Of a DNA stretch of 64,000 nucleotides, positions 24,786-34,202 are shown one piece after another; the first letter of the stretch is position 1, and each line of letters opens with the position of its first letter. A model generated the notes under the pieces. The model saw only the letters and a list, made by a program, of their open reading frames with translations, was not told the origin of the DNA and ran no database searches. A program made the translations under genes and the position numbers. Source of the stretch: Rhodanobacteraceae bacterium (lineage in GTDB: Bacteria > Pseudomonadota > Gammaproteobacteria > Xanthomonadales > Rhodanobacteraceae); NCBI GenBank assembly GCA_003142815.1, contig PLNP01000048.1, forward strand, positions 24,326-88,325. The letters are read 5' to 3'.

Positions 24786-25127
24786 TCACCGCACGGGTTC
24801 GACGACGACCGCGGTTCCATAGGCCAGCACTTCGGTCACGCCCTGCGCGATATCGTTAGCGTCGTAGCGCATCGCGATCACCGCGTTCGCGCCAAGGTCG
24901 GCGGCGTGTTGCAGCATCAGGTCGAATGCTTCGCCGCGGGCGCGCTCGCACAGTTCCGCGAACAGGCTGATATTGCCACCGATCAGGGTTTGCAACGCGG
25001 CGCCGATATTGCCGACCACGCTGCGCGAGCGCACCGTGATGCCGCGCACGACACCGAGATTGCCGATGACGCGGTATCCCGCCAATTCGATCGCCGTCGT
25101 CACGCATTTCCTGTCCAGCGTCTTCAT
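24786..25127 (-). CDS. YbjQ-family (UPF0145) protein
   Basis: 113 residues: [60 protein letters not shown] and a C-terminal [11 protein letters not shown]. This matches the YbjQ pentameric putative metal-binding fold; biochemical role unknown. Its ATG overlaps the end of the broken histidine kinase gene (ATGA at 25124-25127), so it was the last gene of that operon and is the only intact one besides the GTPase. Confidence 0.88.
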   Translation of the reverse strand: MKTLDRKCVTTAIELAGYRVIGNLGVVRGITVRSRSVVGNIGAALQTLIGGNISLFAELCERARGEAFDLMLQHAADLGANAVIAMRYDANDIAQGVTEVLAYGTAVVVEPVR

Positions 25128-26687
25128 GCCTTGCTCCGGTTCCAGTCTGAATGGGTTGCGCGTTGCATGACCCCGACGAATTGCTCGATGTTGAGGGGCT
25201 TGGTCAGATAGTAGTCCGCGCCGGCGCGCAGCGAGGCAGCGTGCGCCTCGCCGCTCGAAGTCGCCGAACTACGTCACGATGCGCCCGCGATAGCCGCGCG
25301 AGCGCAGCTTGAACACCGCCGCATTGCCGGACAGCCCGGGCAGCTCGACGTCGATCAGCAGGACGTCGGGCATTTGCCGCGTCGCTTCCTCGATCGCCGC
25401 TTGCGCGTTGTCGACGACGGCCACGCGGAAGCCGAGGTCGCCGAGCAGCGCTTCGAGCAGTTGCGCCACATCGGGGGCATCGTCGACGACGAGCACGCTG
25501 CGATCCTCGGCACGGAATGCGGCGCCCGCGTGGACATCGACGTCGTTCGTGAGCGCGTTTGGCAGCGACGGTAATTCGATGTGGAAATGGCAACCGTGGT
25601 CCGGCGCCGATTCGAGACTGAGCGTGCCGTGCATCTGCCCAACCAGCCGGCGCACGATGCTGAGGCCAAGCCCCGCCCCCTTGCGGCCGGATGGACTCCC
25701 ATGATTGAACGGCTTGAACACGCGTTCGCGGTATTCGGGCAGGATACCGATGCCGCTGTCGCGGACATCGATGCACAACAGTCCCGCGCGCCACGCGATC
25801 CCGATGGCGATCTCGCCCTGTGCGGTATAGCGAACCGCATTGGACAGCAGGTTGATCATGACCTGGCGCAGGCGCACTTCATCGAACCGTGCCGGCGCCG
25901 CGTCGTCGAGCACGATGCTGGCGTGGAACGCAATGCCCTTGTCCTCGGCGAGCGGTCGGAACATCGCTTCGATGTCCTGCAGCAATGCCGGCAGATCAAC
26001 CTTGACGGGATTCAGCAACGCAGACCCGGATTCGCCGCGGCCGTATTCGAGCAGGTTTTCGGCGAGCGCGAACAGGTAGGTCGCGTTGCGGCGGATCGCG
26101 TGCAGCGCTCGCGTCGAATGCGCACCCTGGTCGAGGCGGCGTTCGAGCGGATGCAGATAGCCGAAGATCGATGTCTACGGCGTGCGGAATTCATGGCTGA
26201 GCGTCGCGATCAGCGCGTTCTTCAGCGCATTGGCTTCCTCCAGATTCTCCCGCTGGCGTTCCAGCTCGCTGCGGATGTCCTTCAGCTTGCCAATTGCCTT
26301 GGACTTCTGATGGTCCGCGAGCGCAACCTCGTTGCCGAGCTGTTGCTGCGTGCGTTCGCGCGTGCGCGCCTCTTCGGCGTCGAGCAACAGCACGTGGAAA
26401 CCGCTGTCATCGACGATCAGGTGCACGTGCGCGCTACGTCCGCTCGCGAGTTCGACGAAGGGAATGTCCTGGTCGCTGTCGAGCGGCAGCCAGATGAAGA
26501 GATCCTGCAGCTCGCGCACGCCGCGTTCGGGATCGGTGATATCGATTGCATAGAATCCGGCGTCGCCCTGCGTGCTCTGCAAATGCCAACCGGCATCGAA
26601 GCTCAGCAGCAACGGATGCGCGCGCTCGATCAGGATCTTGCGCAGGTAATTTTCGACCGCTGGCGGTAGAGGCATTGCGGTGCTCAT
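25124..26687 (-). pseudogene. Broken hybrid histidine kinase/receiver gene
   Basis: From the ATG at 26687: a 100-residue sensor-like region, a coiled coil (LADHQKSKAIGKLKDIRSEL and on), then the dimerisation site IATLSHEFRTP followed by TAG at 26175, where kinases have an L, T or M codon (HEFRTPLT). The same frame resumes with TSIFGYLHPLERRLDQG, an ATPase domain (N box LRQVMINLLSNAVRYT, DSGIGILPEYRERVFKPFN, GAGLGLSIVRRLV) and a receiver with VLLIDVELPGLSG. A second lesion near 25268, a frameshift ending in ATCGTGACGTAG, cuts the receiver before [20 protein letters not shown], which is in the next frame and supplies the Lys. A single T-to-A change would explain the first stop. Overlaps the GTPase gene by four bases. 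Confidence 0.9.
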
Positions 26688-27184
26688 GAGGCGAGCCTCG
26701 CTGCAAAGTCCGCGAACGCGGCCTCGACGCCATCGCCGGACAGCGCACTGGTTTCGAACACCGGCAGGCTGCGGCGCAATTCCGCCAACGTGGCCGGGGC
26801 GACTTCCCAACGCTCGACGAGATCGAGCTTGTTGACCGCCAGCGCGACCAGCGCATCCGGCAGCAGGCTGCGTGATTGCATCAACAGGTTCAGCGCCGAA
26901 CTCAGGCTGCCCTCACGCATGCCGTCGGCGACCAGCAACAGCGCTGCGGCGCCACGCAAGTAATGCATGCCAAGCGCGTCGAGCGCGCTGCGGCCGGCGA
27001 TGTCCCAGATGACCAGCTTGAGCGGCTCCCGACCCGGCAGCGCGACCTCCTTGCTGTCGACCTTGACCCCGATCGTGGTCAGGTACTTCTCCGAAAATGT
27101 GCTGCGCACGAGACGCGCGACCAGGCTGGTCTTGCCGACGCCGAAATCGCCGAGCATGCAGACCTTGTGGGCTTGCACGGTCAT
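26684..27184 (-). CDS. Small Ras/Rab-like GTPase
   Basis: 166 residues with all Ras motifs: P-loop GDFGVGKTSL (12-21), switch I Thr in LTTIGVKVDSKEV, WDIAGRSALDALGMHYLRGA (G3, with Ser in place of the catalytic Gln region DxAGQE), NKLD (G4) and ETSALSG (G5). The WDIAG motif without the following Gln suggests slow hydrolysis or dependence on a partner. It has no C-terminal lipid motif. It overlaps the coil-like gene upstream and the kinase gene downstream by four bases each, so it belonged to one signalling operon; both neighbours and the regulator are now broken while this frame is clean. Confidence 0.88.
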   Translation of the reverse strand: MTVQAHKVCMLGDFGVGKTSLVARLVRSTFSEKYLTTIGVKVDSKEVALPGREPLKLVIWDIAGRSALDALGMHYLRGAAALLLVADGMREGSLSSALNLLMQSRSLLPDALVALAVNKLDLVERWEVAPATLAELRRSLPVFETSALSGDGVEAAFADFAARLAS

Positions 27185-27602
27185 TGCGCCGGCGTTCGCA
27201 AGGTTGCGCGCAGATGGGCACCGCGCTGGTGAATGTCCGCCGCGTTCGCACCCGCAGCGACATCGGGTTCAACGCCCGCAATGCCCCGCGCGGCGCGCGT
27301 CTGCGCCAGCCAGCGCGCGCGCTCATCGCGCAAATGCGCGTTCACATCGCTGCTGCCGCTGTCGTCGGTCGTGCCGATGCTGGTCAACGCGAGTTGGGCG
27401 TTCGCGGTAGCGGCAAGCGTGATCGCGCGACGCGACGCGCCCGCGATCGCGTCAACATCGGCGTCGGGCGCCGGTTGCGCAGCGTCGACGAAGGCCACCT
27501 GCAACGTCGGCAGCGCATCTGGCCGCCGAACAGGATGTCGCGGATCTGGTCGACGTTGCGGTCGGCGCCGCCGTCCCCGGCGGACTTTTTCGGGTCTGCC
27601 AT
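27181..27602 (-). pseudogene. Broken gene for a GTPase-partner-like protein
   Basis: From ATG 27602 the frame reads MADPKKSAGDGGADRNVDQI then RDILFGGQM and loses sense at about 27515. The protein-like continuation, FVDAAQPAPDADVDAIAGAS and later DVNAHLRDERARWLAQTRAA, is in another frame and ends at 27181, where its stop overlaps the GTPase ATG. IRDILFGGQM is the start of small proteins that accompany bacterial Ras-like GTPases and usually go on with a charged coil; that coil part seems deleted here. Function unknown. Confidence 0.75.
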
Positions 27603-27839
27603 GGGCTTGCTCCTGGTATACGTGCGCGACGCCGCGGGTCGGCGGGCGGCTATCGAAGGGCGTTTGCGCAGATCGGCTGGCTTGCATGGAAGCGGTTTCG
27701 CTGCGGTTGTCACCTGTGGCCTCCGGGATGCGCCTTTCACCGAAGCATTCTTGCATTCCGCGCGAGCGGCTGCACACGTCGCCATGTTTGCCGAACGATC
27801 CCGTTGCGCGGCGCCAAGCGACCGCAGCAATGGCTGGAC

Positions 27840-28535
27840 TCAAACCTGTTCCAGCCGATAACCGTGCTGATAGATCGCGGCGAGTCGCCAGCCATTCTCG
27901 CCGTTCAGATCGAGTTTCTTGCGCAACCGGCTGACATGCATATCGACCGTGCGCGTGGACACCGCCGCGCTGAGATTCCATACATTTTCCAGCGGCGCGT
28001 CGCGACTGATATGCGGCCGTGGCGCCGCAACAGGAAACAGGCCAGATCGTACTCACGCTGTGTCAACTCAACGTCACGCCCGCCGATGCTGACGCGACGG
28101 TGTTTCGGATCGACCGAATACGGTGCCAGCTCGATCGTTTCGCCGGATTCGCTTTCGCCGGCATGGCGACGCAAGGCCGCGTTGACGCGGGCGATCAACT
28201 CGCGCTGCTTGGGCGGTTTGACCACATAGTCGTCGCCGCCACTGCCAAGTCCGCGCACGAGGTCGTCCTCGGCATAGCGCGCGGCCAGGAAGATCACGGC
28301 AGCCGGCTGTTCGCCGACGAGCCAATCGCACCGATCACTTCGATGCCGCTACTGTCGAGCAACATCCAGTCGAGAGAAGCAGATCGATCGCCCCGGAGCC
28401 TTGGCGGCGCCGATACTCCGTCGCGTTGCGAAACCAGCGCGTGGTGTACCCGGCCTCTTCCAACCAGTGGCCTACCAGGGCAGCCATGTCCGGCGCATCT
28501 TCCAGCACACCGACAACCAGGCCGAGTTTGCGCAT
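27840..28535 (-). pseudogene. Broken OmpR-family response regulator
   Basis: Reading on the minus strand: LGLVVGVLEDAPDMAALVGH and RWFRNATEYRRRQG, then a shift near 28372 into LDWMLLDSSGIEVIGAIGSS (the phospho-acceptor Asp), another near 28300 into AVIFLAARYAEDDLVRGLGS and DDYVVKPPKQRELIARVNAA, and a third near 28015 into the winged-helix end DAPLENVWNLSAAVSTRTVD, MHVSRLRKKLDL, and GYRLEQV before the stop at 27840. All parts of a receiver plus a Trans_Reg_C domain are present but need at least three frameshifts, so no functional regulator can be made. Stands 237 bases upstream of the GTPase-partner gene, same strand. Confidence 0.9.
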
Positions 28536-28595
28536 GGCATCTCGATCTGCGAGGACAAGACAGCCGCTAGTACTGCCAGGTTCGCTGGATTTGCG

Positions 28596-28799
28596 TCAAT
28601 CGACGAAGAAGTTGATGCGCATGTTGACGCGCCATTCGGTGACACTGCCGTCCGGGCCCGTGGCGACCTTGATTTCGTTGACCCATGCACTCTTGATGTT
28701 CTTGACAGTCTGCGAGACCTTCTTCAGGCCGCTTTGCACGGCGTCTTCAATACCCTTGGGTGATGAACTGCTGAGCTCAATAACCTTGGCGATGGACAT
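28596..28799 (-). CDS. Dodecin-family flavin-binding protein
   Basis: 67 residues: MSIAKVIELSSSSPKGIEDA, VQSGLKKVSQTVKNIKSAWV, then a beta strand pair with VTEWRVNMRINFFVD. The W in IKSAWV and Q/E pattern near the C-terminus match dodecin, which forms hollow dodecamers that buffer riboflavin or FMN. AAGGAG lies seven bases before the ATG, and TATAGT further up may be the -10 box. A single-gene unit downstream of nothing obvious. Confidence 0.9.
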   Translation of the reverse strand: MSIAKVIELSSSSPKGIEDAVQSGLKKVSQTVKNIKSAWVNEIKVATGPDGSVTEWRVNMRINFFVD

Positions 28800-28985
28800 G
28801 GTCGAACACTCCTTTGATAAGGCCGACCCACTATAGCAAAGTCGAAAGCGCGCGGAAGCCTTGGCCCGATCGGTGGCGGGCGGCGCGCACTATCCAACAG
28901 CCGCGCCAACGCACTGCTGCAGATGTGGACAGGGCGGCGCGCGCATGGCCAGGACAGGTTAACGCCGCGGCAATGGGATCGCCCA

Positions 28986-29483
28986 TCACCCCAGGACTTG
29001 CGGCCGGCTGCGCGGCAGGTAGCGCAGCCAGACCAAGAACACGATGAGCGCATCCAGCACGATCAACGCCTGCCACAGATACAGATGGAACCAGTCGAAC
29101 CAGAGCCGGCTCCATTGACCGAGATAGAACAGACTGATGATGCGCACGAGGTTCATCGCCTGGATCGCGACGAAGCCGATGCCAATGCCGGCCAGTTTGT
29201 GTTTCCACGGCGCCGGGAACGCGAGTATCGCCGCGATCAGGATGATCACCGCCTCGACGCCGTTGCAACCGCGTTCGATCGAGATCGCGAACCCGCTGGT
29301 CGTGCTCTGCAGTATCTTGCCGTGCGCGATCGCGTGCGGGTCGAAGAGGCCGACAATCCAGACGCAGACATCGGCAATCGCACTGGTGAACGGCACGATC
29401 ACATGGCGGTCGACCGGCTGCAGCAATTCGGCGACGAACAATGCGGTCAGGCAGAGCAGAAACAGCAGCATGAAACGCAACAT
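28986..29483 (-). CDS. xrtH: Exosortase H (XrtH type)
   Basis: 165 residues, five or six membrane helices. The exosortase catalytic triad is present: Cys73 in SIERGCNGVEAVIILIAAIL, Arg114 in QAMNLVRIISLFYLGQWS and His133 in DWFHLYLWQALIVLDALIVF. The short size and the PEP-CTERM-like sorting chemistry fit the single-domain XrtH subtype that processes IPTLxxWG-CTERM proteins. Exosortases transpeptidase-cleave C-terminal tails of exported proteins. No protein with an IPTL-type tail is encoded in the window, so the substrates lie elsewhere. ATG 29483 is preferred over a start 27 bases upstream. Confidence 0.88.
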   Translation of the reverse strand: MLRFMLLFLLCLTALFVAELLQPVDRHVIVPFTSAIADVCVWIVGLFDPHAIAHGKILQSTTSGFAISIERGCNGVEAVIILIAAILAFPAPWKHKLAGIGIGFVAIQAMNLVRIISLFYLGQWSRLWFDWFHLYLWQALIVLDALIVFLVWLRYLPRSRPQVLG

Positions 29484-29574
29484 GGTCAGGCGACAATCCA
29501 GGGGCGGCACGTGGGAGCGGCAAGCTTACGCCACCGGCGTGCCCACCGATGCGGCGACTGCTAGCATTCCAACC

Positions 29575-30123
29575 ATGAACCCCGCGCCCAATCTCTTCTT
29601 CATCGGCCCGATGGGCGCCGGCAAGACCACGGTCGGGCGCCATATCGCCGAACTGTTCCGCATGCCGTTCCTCGATCTCGATCAGGCGATCGAGGGGCAT
29701 ACCGGCGCGCCGGTCGGGCTGATCTTCGAACTCGAGGACGAAGCCGGTTTTCGGCTCCGCGAAAGCGCGATGCTCGCCGAACTCACCACGCGCAGCGGTC
29801 TCGTGCTCGCGACCGGCGGTGGTGCGGTGCTCAGCGCGGACAATCGCCGCCTCTTGCGCGAACGCGGCTTCGTGATCTGGCTGGATGCGTCGGTCGATGC
29901 CCAGCTTGCGCGGCTCGCACGCGATCGCCAGCGTCCGCTGCTGCATGCGCCGGATCGGCGCGCGCGCCTCGAACAACTCGCCGTCGAACGCAACCCGCTG
30001 TACGCCGAAATCGCGGACTTGCGCCTCGCCTCAAGCGGGCTCGGCAACAGCACACATGCCGCGCACGACTTGCTCGATCTGCTTGAAGCGCGCTGGCGGC
30101 GCGGCAACATCGCCGCTGCATGA
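29575..30123 (+). CDS. aroK: Shikimate kinase
   Basis: 182 residues. Walker [32 protein letters not shown] (shikimate-binding Asp), [22 protein letters not shown] and the lid RPLL. It phosphorylates shikimate at the 3-OH. ATG at 29575; the stop overlaps the aroB start by four bases, the common aroK-aroB operon. Confidence 0.94.
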   Translation: MNPAPNLFFIGPMGAGKTTVGRHIAELFRMPFLDLDQAIEGHTGAPVGLIFELEDEAGFRLRESAMLAELTTRSGLVLATGGGAVLSADNRRLLRERGFVIWLDASVDAQLARLARDRQRPLLHAPDRRARLEQLAVERNPLYAEIADLRLASSGLGNSTHAAHDLLDLLEARWRRGNIAAA

Positions 30124-31196
30124 ACATGACGACGACGGTCGATGTCGCACTTGGCGCGCGCAGCTACCCGATCTGGATCGGCGCCGGCTCGCTCGCCGAT
30201 GCGGTGCGCTGGCGCGGGATAATCCGCGGTCGTCACGTGCTCGTGGTGACCAACGCAACGATCGCTCCGCTCTACCTCGGCCGCGTGCAGGCGGGTTTGC
30301 AGGGATTCGCGCACGCGGCGCTGATATTGCCGGACGGCGAGGCGCACAAGACGCTCGCGAACTGCGCGGCGGTGTTCGACGCGCTGACCGCGCTTGGCGC
30401 CAGCCGTGATGCAACGATCATCGCGCTCGGCGGCGGCGTGATCGGCGATCTCGCCGGTTTCGCCGCGGCGTGCTGGATGCGCGGCATACAATTCGTGCAG
30501 ATGCCGACCACGCTGCTCGCGATGGTCGATTCCTCGGTCGGCGGCAAGACCGGCGTGAACCTCGCCGCCGGCAAGAACCTGGTCGGCGCGTTCCACCAAC
30601 CGCGCGCGGTCGTGATCGACACCGACACGCTGGCGACGCTGCCGCCGCGCGAGTACCGCGCAGGACTCGCCGAGGTCGTCAAATACGGCGCGATCGGCGA
30701 CGTCATATTTTTCGAGTGGCTGGAAACACATGCCAATGCGCTGAACGCGCGCGACAGCACAGCGCTGGCCGAGGCGATCGCGGCCAGTTGCCGGCACAAG
30801 GCCGGCGTCGTCGCGCGCGATGAACACGAGCACGGCGAACGCGCACTGCTGAACTTCGGCCACACCTTTGCGCACGCGCTCGAAACGGAAACCGGCTACG
30901 GCACGCTGCTGCACGGTGAGGCGGTCGCGATCGGCATGGTTCTCGCCGCACGCCTGTCCGCCGATCTCGGCCGCGCGTCAAACCTCGACACCGACCGCCT
31001 CGCCGCGCTGCTGGCCGCGCTCGGCCTGCCGGTCGCGCCGCCGCGCTGCGACCCGGACCACCTGATCGCGCACATGCGCCTCGACAAGAAAAATCTTGGC
31101 GGTCGCCTGCACCTGATCCTGTGGCGCGGCGTCGGTTACGCGGAGATCGTGGCGGATGTCGATGAGATGACGATCCGCGCCGTGCTTGCCGGATGA
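30120..31196 (+). CDS. aroB: 3-dehydroquinate synthase
   Basis: 358 residues, normal size. NAD+/zinc enzyme of the shikimate pathway. Motifs: [50 protein letters not shown] (NAD and substrate region), [28 protein letters not shown] with zinc His, [11 protein letters not shown], and [16 protein letters not shown]. Translationally coupled to aroK. Confidence 0.95.
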   Translation: MNMTTTVDVALGARSYPIWIGAGSLADAVRWRGIIRGRHVLVVTNATIAPLYLGRVQAGLQGFAHAALILPDGEAHKTLANCAAVFDALTALGASRDATIIALGGGVIGDLAGFAAACWMRGIQFVQMPTTLLAMVDSSVGGKTGVNLAAGKNLVGAFHQPRAVVIDTDTLATLPPREYRAGLAEVVKYGAIGDVIFFEWLETHANALNARDSTALAEAIAASCRHKAGVVARDEHEHGERALLNFGHTFAHALETETGYGTLLHGEAVAIGMVLAARLSADLGRASNLDTDRLAALLAALGLPVAPPRCDPDHLIAHMRLDKKNLGGRLHLILWRGVGYAEIVADVDEMTIRAVLAG

Positions 31197-31204
31197 CAGA
31201 AAAG

Positions 31205-31241
31205 CCCTCTCCCCTAACGGCTTCATCGTTGGGGGAGAGGG
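31205..31241. repeat. Palindrome, CCCTCTCCCC family
   Basis: CCCTCTCCCCTAACG and CGTTGGGGGAGAGGG around GCTTCAT, nine bases after the aroB stop. Could stabilise or end the aroKB mRNA. Confidence 0.8.
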
Positions 31242-31311
31242 TTGCGTGAGGGGGCGGGGAGTCCGCTTAAGTTGGAAACAAGGCCCCGCAGGGGGAGAAG
31301 GAGAAAGCGGC

Positions 31312-31425
31312 TCAGAACTTGTGCGCGAGCCCGACAAACCAGGCCGCGCCGTTCAGCCCGAACGGCACCTCTTCGTACTTGAAACCGTTGTCGGTTTCGT
31401 TGGGGTCCTGCTGCGCCAGTTACAA
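31312..31425 (-). pseudogene. C-terminal stub of an outer-membrane barrel protein
   Basis: On the minus strand an open stretch ends LAQQDPNETDNGFKYEEVPF then GLNGAAWFVGLAHKF and TGA at 31312. The alternating pattern and terminal Phe are the C-terminal beta signal recognised by BamA. The rest of the gene is missing: about 37 codons upstream the frame meets the start of the WGR gene on the other strand. A remnant left by a rearrangement. Confidence 0.65.
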
Positions 31426-31434
31426 TTCGCACCT

Positions 31435-31695
31435 ATGCGCCTCTTCATGCAAACCCAACCCACCGGCGCCGGCGCTCCGCGCTACTATCAGATCGTGCTG
31501 CAGCAGGATCTGCTGGGCGGCTGGATGCTGTTTCGCGAATGGGGCCAGCAGGGCGCCCACGCCAGCAGCAAGCGCGAGACCTTTCTCGAACGTGGTGCCG
31601 CGCTGGCCGCGTTCGAGCATGCGCGCGATGCACAGCTTAGGCGTGGTTTCCAAGTCATGTTTGCCCAAGGGTTCGATGGGCCGCATGGAGGATAG
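31435..31695 (+). CDS. Small WGR-domain protein
   Basis: 86 residues that are almost entirely one WGR domain: RYYQIVLQQDLLGGWMLFRE, then WGQQGAHASSKRETFLERGA, where the usual WGR reads WGQ. C-terminal RRGFQVMFAQGFDG. WGR domains occur in PARPs, MolR and stand-alone small proteins and bind nucleic acid ends in eukaryotic cases; the function of single-domain bacterial forms is unknown. ATG 31435; no upstream gene on this strand. Confidence 0.72.
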   Translation: MRLFMQTQPTGAGAPRYYQIVLQQDLLGGWMLFREWGQQGAHASSKRETFLERGAALAAFEHARDAQLRRGFQVMFAQGFDGPHGG

Positions 31696-31969
31696 TCCGG
31701 CAAGCCGCGCATCCCGAGATGCACCTGACAACAAAGGTTGACAGCACATACACCTTGGCTCGTCATCCCGGCGCAAGGGGGGTAACGGCGTTCATGTGAG
31801 TTCGTAGCGTGCTTTTAAGTCGTTGAAAGTGCTATAATTAGTGGCCGACCCGTACGTGCTCGTTCGTCTGAGTTCGTGCCGGTATTTCAAGGCAATCGAA
31901 GGCGCTTCCATGGCTCGCTTACCCAAAGATTCGGTGATTATGACGCGGGAAGCCCGCTCGCGTCGGTGG
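31696..31969. other. Gap with a possible promoter before the IS30 remnant
   Basis: 274 bases. TATAAT at 31833-31838 with GCTTTT 16 bases upstream could be a sigma-70 promoter pointing right. A short frame from ATG 31910 gives MARLPKDSVIMTREARSRRW and ends at once; no family is recognised. Confidence 0.35.
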
Positions 31970-32400
31970 CTGGGAAGGCGACACTAATGTCGGCGAGGGG
32001 CCGGCCTGCATCGTGACCTTGGTCGAACGCAAGACCGGCTTGGCGCGTCTGCGCCGCGTCGACAGCGGCGCGGCCGACCCCACGATGCGGACGATCGCGC
32101 ATGCGCTCTATCCGCTGTGCGCCCGTGTGCACACCCTCACCTGGGACAATGGCAGCGAGTCTACCGGGCATGCCAGCGACTTCGCCGAGCCTTACTCCGC
32201 TTGGCAGCGCGGCTGCAACGAAAACTTCAACGGCTTGCTGCGCCAGCACTTTCCAAAGGGCTGCGATCTCGGCGCGTTCACCGAAGCCCAGGTCCAAGCG
32301 ATCGAAGACCGCTCAACCAGCGGCCACGAAAACGGTTAGGCTTTCGCACACCGCAACACGCGTTCGACAAGTCTTTCAAACGCGGTGCACTTCGCAGTTG
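31970..32400 (+). mobile_element. IS30-family transposase remnant
   Basis: The C-terminal DDE part of an IS30 transposase: WEGDTNVGEGPACIVTLVER, KTGLARLRRVDSG, VHTLTWDNGSESTGHASDFA (second Asp of DDE), PYSAWQRGCNENFNGLLRQH (catalytic Glu), FPKGCDLGAFTEAQVQAIED, then, after a frameshift near 32330, [17 protein letters not shown]. The N-terminal helix-turn-helix half is missing, so it is dead. Followed directly by a CCGTTC repeat and hemE. Confidence 0.85.
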
Positions 32401-32415
32401 AATTCACCGATGGAC

Positions 32416-32475
32416 CGTTCGCCCCGATACTTCGACAGGCTCAGCAAGGGTGCGCTTCGCTTGTCGAAGGGCAAA
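32416..32475. repeat. CCGTTC-family element upstream of hemE
   Basis: CCGTTCGCCCCGATACTTCG then ACAGGCTCAGCAAGGGTGCG and CTTGTCGAAGGGCAAA. Covers most of the space where a hemE promoter would be expected. Confidence 0.7.
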
Positions 32476-32501
32476 CCTCACGATCTCGCCCGACTTTCCC
32501 C

Positions 32502-33590
32502 ATGACATCTCCCGCCGTCCCCACGCCCGACCATCGTTTCCTGCGCGCATTGCGCCGCGAGCCGGTTGACATGACCCCGATCTGGATCATGCGCCAGGCC
32601 GGCCGCTACCTGCCCGAATATCGCGCGACACGCGCGCGTGCCGGCAGTTTTCTTGCGCTCGCGCAGACACCGGAACTTGCCTGCGAAGTCACCCTGCAAC
32701 CGCTCGCGCGCTTCGCGCTGGACGCGGCGATCCTGTTCTCCGACATCCTGACGATTCCGGATGCGATGGGCTTGGGCCTGCATTTCGTCGATGGCGAAGG
32801 CCCGAAGCTGCGCCATCCGCTGCGCAGCGCCGCGGACATCGAGAAACTCGGCGTGCCCGATCCGGAAACCGACTTGCGCTATGTGATGGACGCGGTGCGC
32901 CTGATCCGCCGTGAACTCCACGAGCGCGCGCCATTGATCGGATTCTCGGGCAGCCCGTGGACGCTGGCCTGCTACATGATCGAGGGCGAAGGTTCATCGA
33001 GCTTTTCGCGCGCGAAGGCGCTCGCGTTGGACGATCCGATGCTGATGCATCGCCTGCTCGACACGATCGCGCAATCGGTCGCAAGCTATCTCGCCGCGCA
33101 AGCCGCGGCCGGCGCACAGGCGCTGATGGTGTTCGACACCTGGGGCGGCTTGCTCGCACCGGCGCAATTTCGTGAATTCTCGCTGCGCCACCTCGCTGCC
33201 ATCGTGACCAAGCTGAAAGCGGATCCCGCGACACGCGACGTGCCGCTGATCCTCTTCTCGAAAGGCGCGAACGGCCATCTCGAAGCACTCGCCGACACTG
33301 GCTGCAACGCGCTCGGCGTCGACTGGACGATTGCGATCGGCGATGCGCGCGCGCGCGTCGGCGATCGCGTTGCACTACAGGGCAACCTCGACCCCGCCGT
33401 GCTGGCCGCGTCTCCAGATGCCATCCGCGCCGAAGCGCGCGCGGTGCTCGATGGCTTCGGAGCGCATCCCGGTCACGTCTTCAACCTCGGCCACGGCATC
33501 ACGCCGGACATCGACCCGACGAACGTCGCCGTGCTGGTCGACGCAGTGCACGAGTTCAGTCGAACGCGCGGGCTTCTTGCGCGCTCATAG
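32502..33590 (+). CDS. hemE: Uroporphyrinogen decarboxylase
   Basis: 362 residues. [20 protein letters not shown] at the N-terminus, then [20 protein letters not shown] with the catalytic Asp, [39 protein letters not shown] and [11 protein letters not shown], ending with [20 protein letters not shown]. Converts uroporphyrinogen III to coproporphyrinogen III in haem synthesis. ATG 32502 aligns with the family; the longer upstream frame is repeat sequence. Confidence 0.95.
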   Translation: MTSPAVPTPDHRFLRALRREPVDMTPIWIMRQAGRYLPEYRATRARAGSFLALAQTPELACEVTLQPLARFALDAAILFSDILTIPDAMGLGLHFVDGEGPKLRHPLRSAADIEKLGVPDPETDLRYVMDAVRLIRRELHERAPLIGFSGSPWTLACYMIEGEGSSSFSRAKALALDDPMLMHRLLDTIAQSVASYLAAQAAAGAQALMVFDTWGGLLAPAQFREFSLRHLAAIVTKLKADPATRDVPLILFSKGANGHLEALADTGCNALGVDWTIAIGDARARVGDRVALQGNLDPAVLAASPDAIRAEARAVLDGFGAHPGHVFNLGHGITPDIDPTNVAVLVDAVHEFSRTRGLLARS

Positions 33591-33772
33591 TCGTCCTGTC
33601 GGGGACCCATCGAGTAGCTGATCGCTGACTGGCTTTGCCGCCAACAGCCCTGGCATATACCGACTACCTCCAGTACTACGCGTCGGCCAATTCAACGGCA
33701 CGCCGGATACTGGTCGAACAGCCAATGCGTCAGCGGCACTCGCAAACCGTCCACACGATGGCCGAACTGGAG

Positions 33773-34030
33773 TTATCCGGGGTAAACATTCTCAATTTGC
33801 AGGTGCCGATTGTTCCGCTCAGGCGTTGCACCTTTCGCGAGGAAGCACTGCTGACTCTCATTGAAGCGATTCCACCAAGCTTCATCCTTGCGAGTCATCG
33901 CCTTAACAGCCTCCACGTGCGCAGTTCCGGAGAAACAAACAGGGTAGCCGTCCTTGAGAGTTGCCGCAGCCGCATCGGTGGCAAAAGGAGCGATGAGTAG
34001 AGCGATCGCTGCCGCTCAAAAAGTCTTCAT
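33773..34030 (-). pseudogene. Small secreted protein gene with an early TGA
   Basis: From ATG 34030 the frame reads MKTF, TGA (34016-34018), then AAAIALLIAPFATDAAAATL, KDGYPVCFSGTAHVEAVKAM, TRKDEAWWNRFNESQQCFLA and KGATPERNNRHLQIENVYPG, stop TAA at 33773. With the TGA changed to a sense codon this would be an 85-residue exported protein with a perfect signal peptide (cleavage near AAAA-TL) and two Cys that could pair. The tail resembles small SH3-like secreted proteins, but I do not recognise a named family. No alternative start lies after the TGA before the hydrophobic core. Confidence 0.6.
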
Positions 34031-34202
34031 TGCAAGGCTCCGCATCTGCATAGAGCGCAATCTTGGCAATCGTGCGATTGAGCGCTGACGGACTTGATCG
34101 GCGGCGTCAATGAGTGCATCAAACGCAGGTCTGGCGACCGAGGTCGACGAGACACAGGCCCATCGCTCCAGAAGAGCTCGCGCTCTCCCGAAGCCCGGGA
34201 TG

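Noticed and set aside
26173-26175. Stop codon in the histidine kinase as a programmed readthrough
   Set aside because: A second, independent frameshift in the same gene and broken neighbours point to decay.
33635-34000. A 121-codon plus-strand frame after hemE
   Set aside because: No ribosome site, unlike any family I know, and antisense to the more convincing small secreted protein.
34016-34018. TGA as a selenocysteine codon
   Set aside because: It lies in a signal peptide, where selenocysteine makes no sense, and there is no SECIS-like hairpin just after it; a nonsense mutation is simpler.
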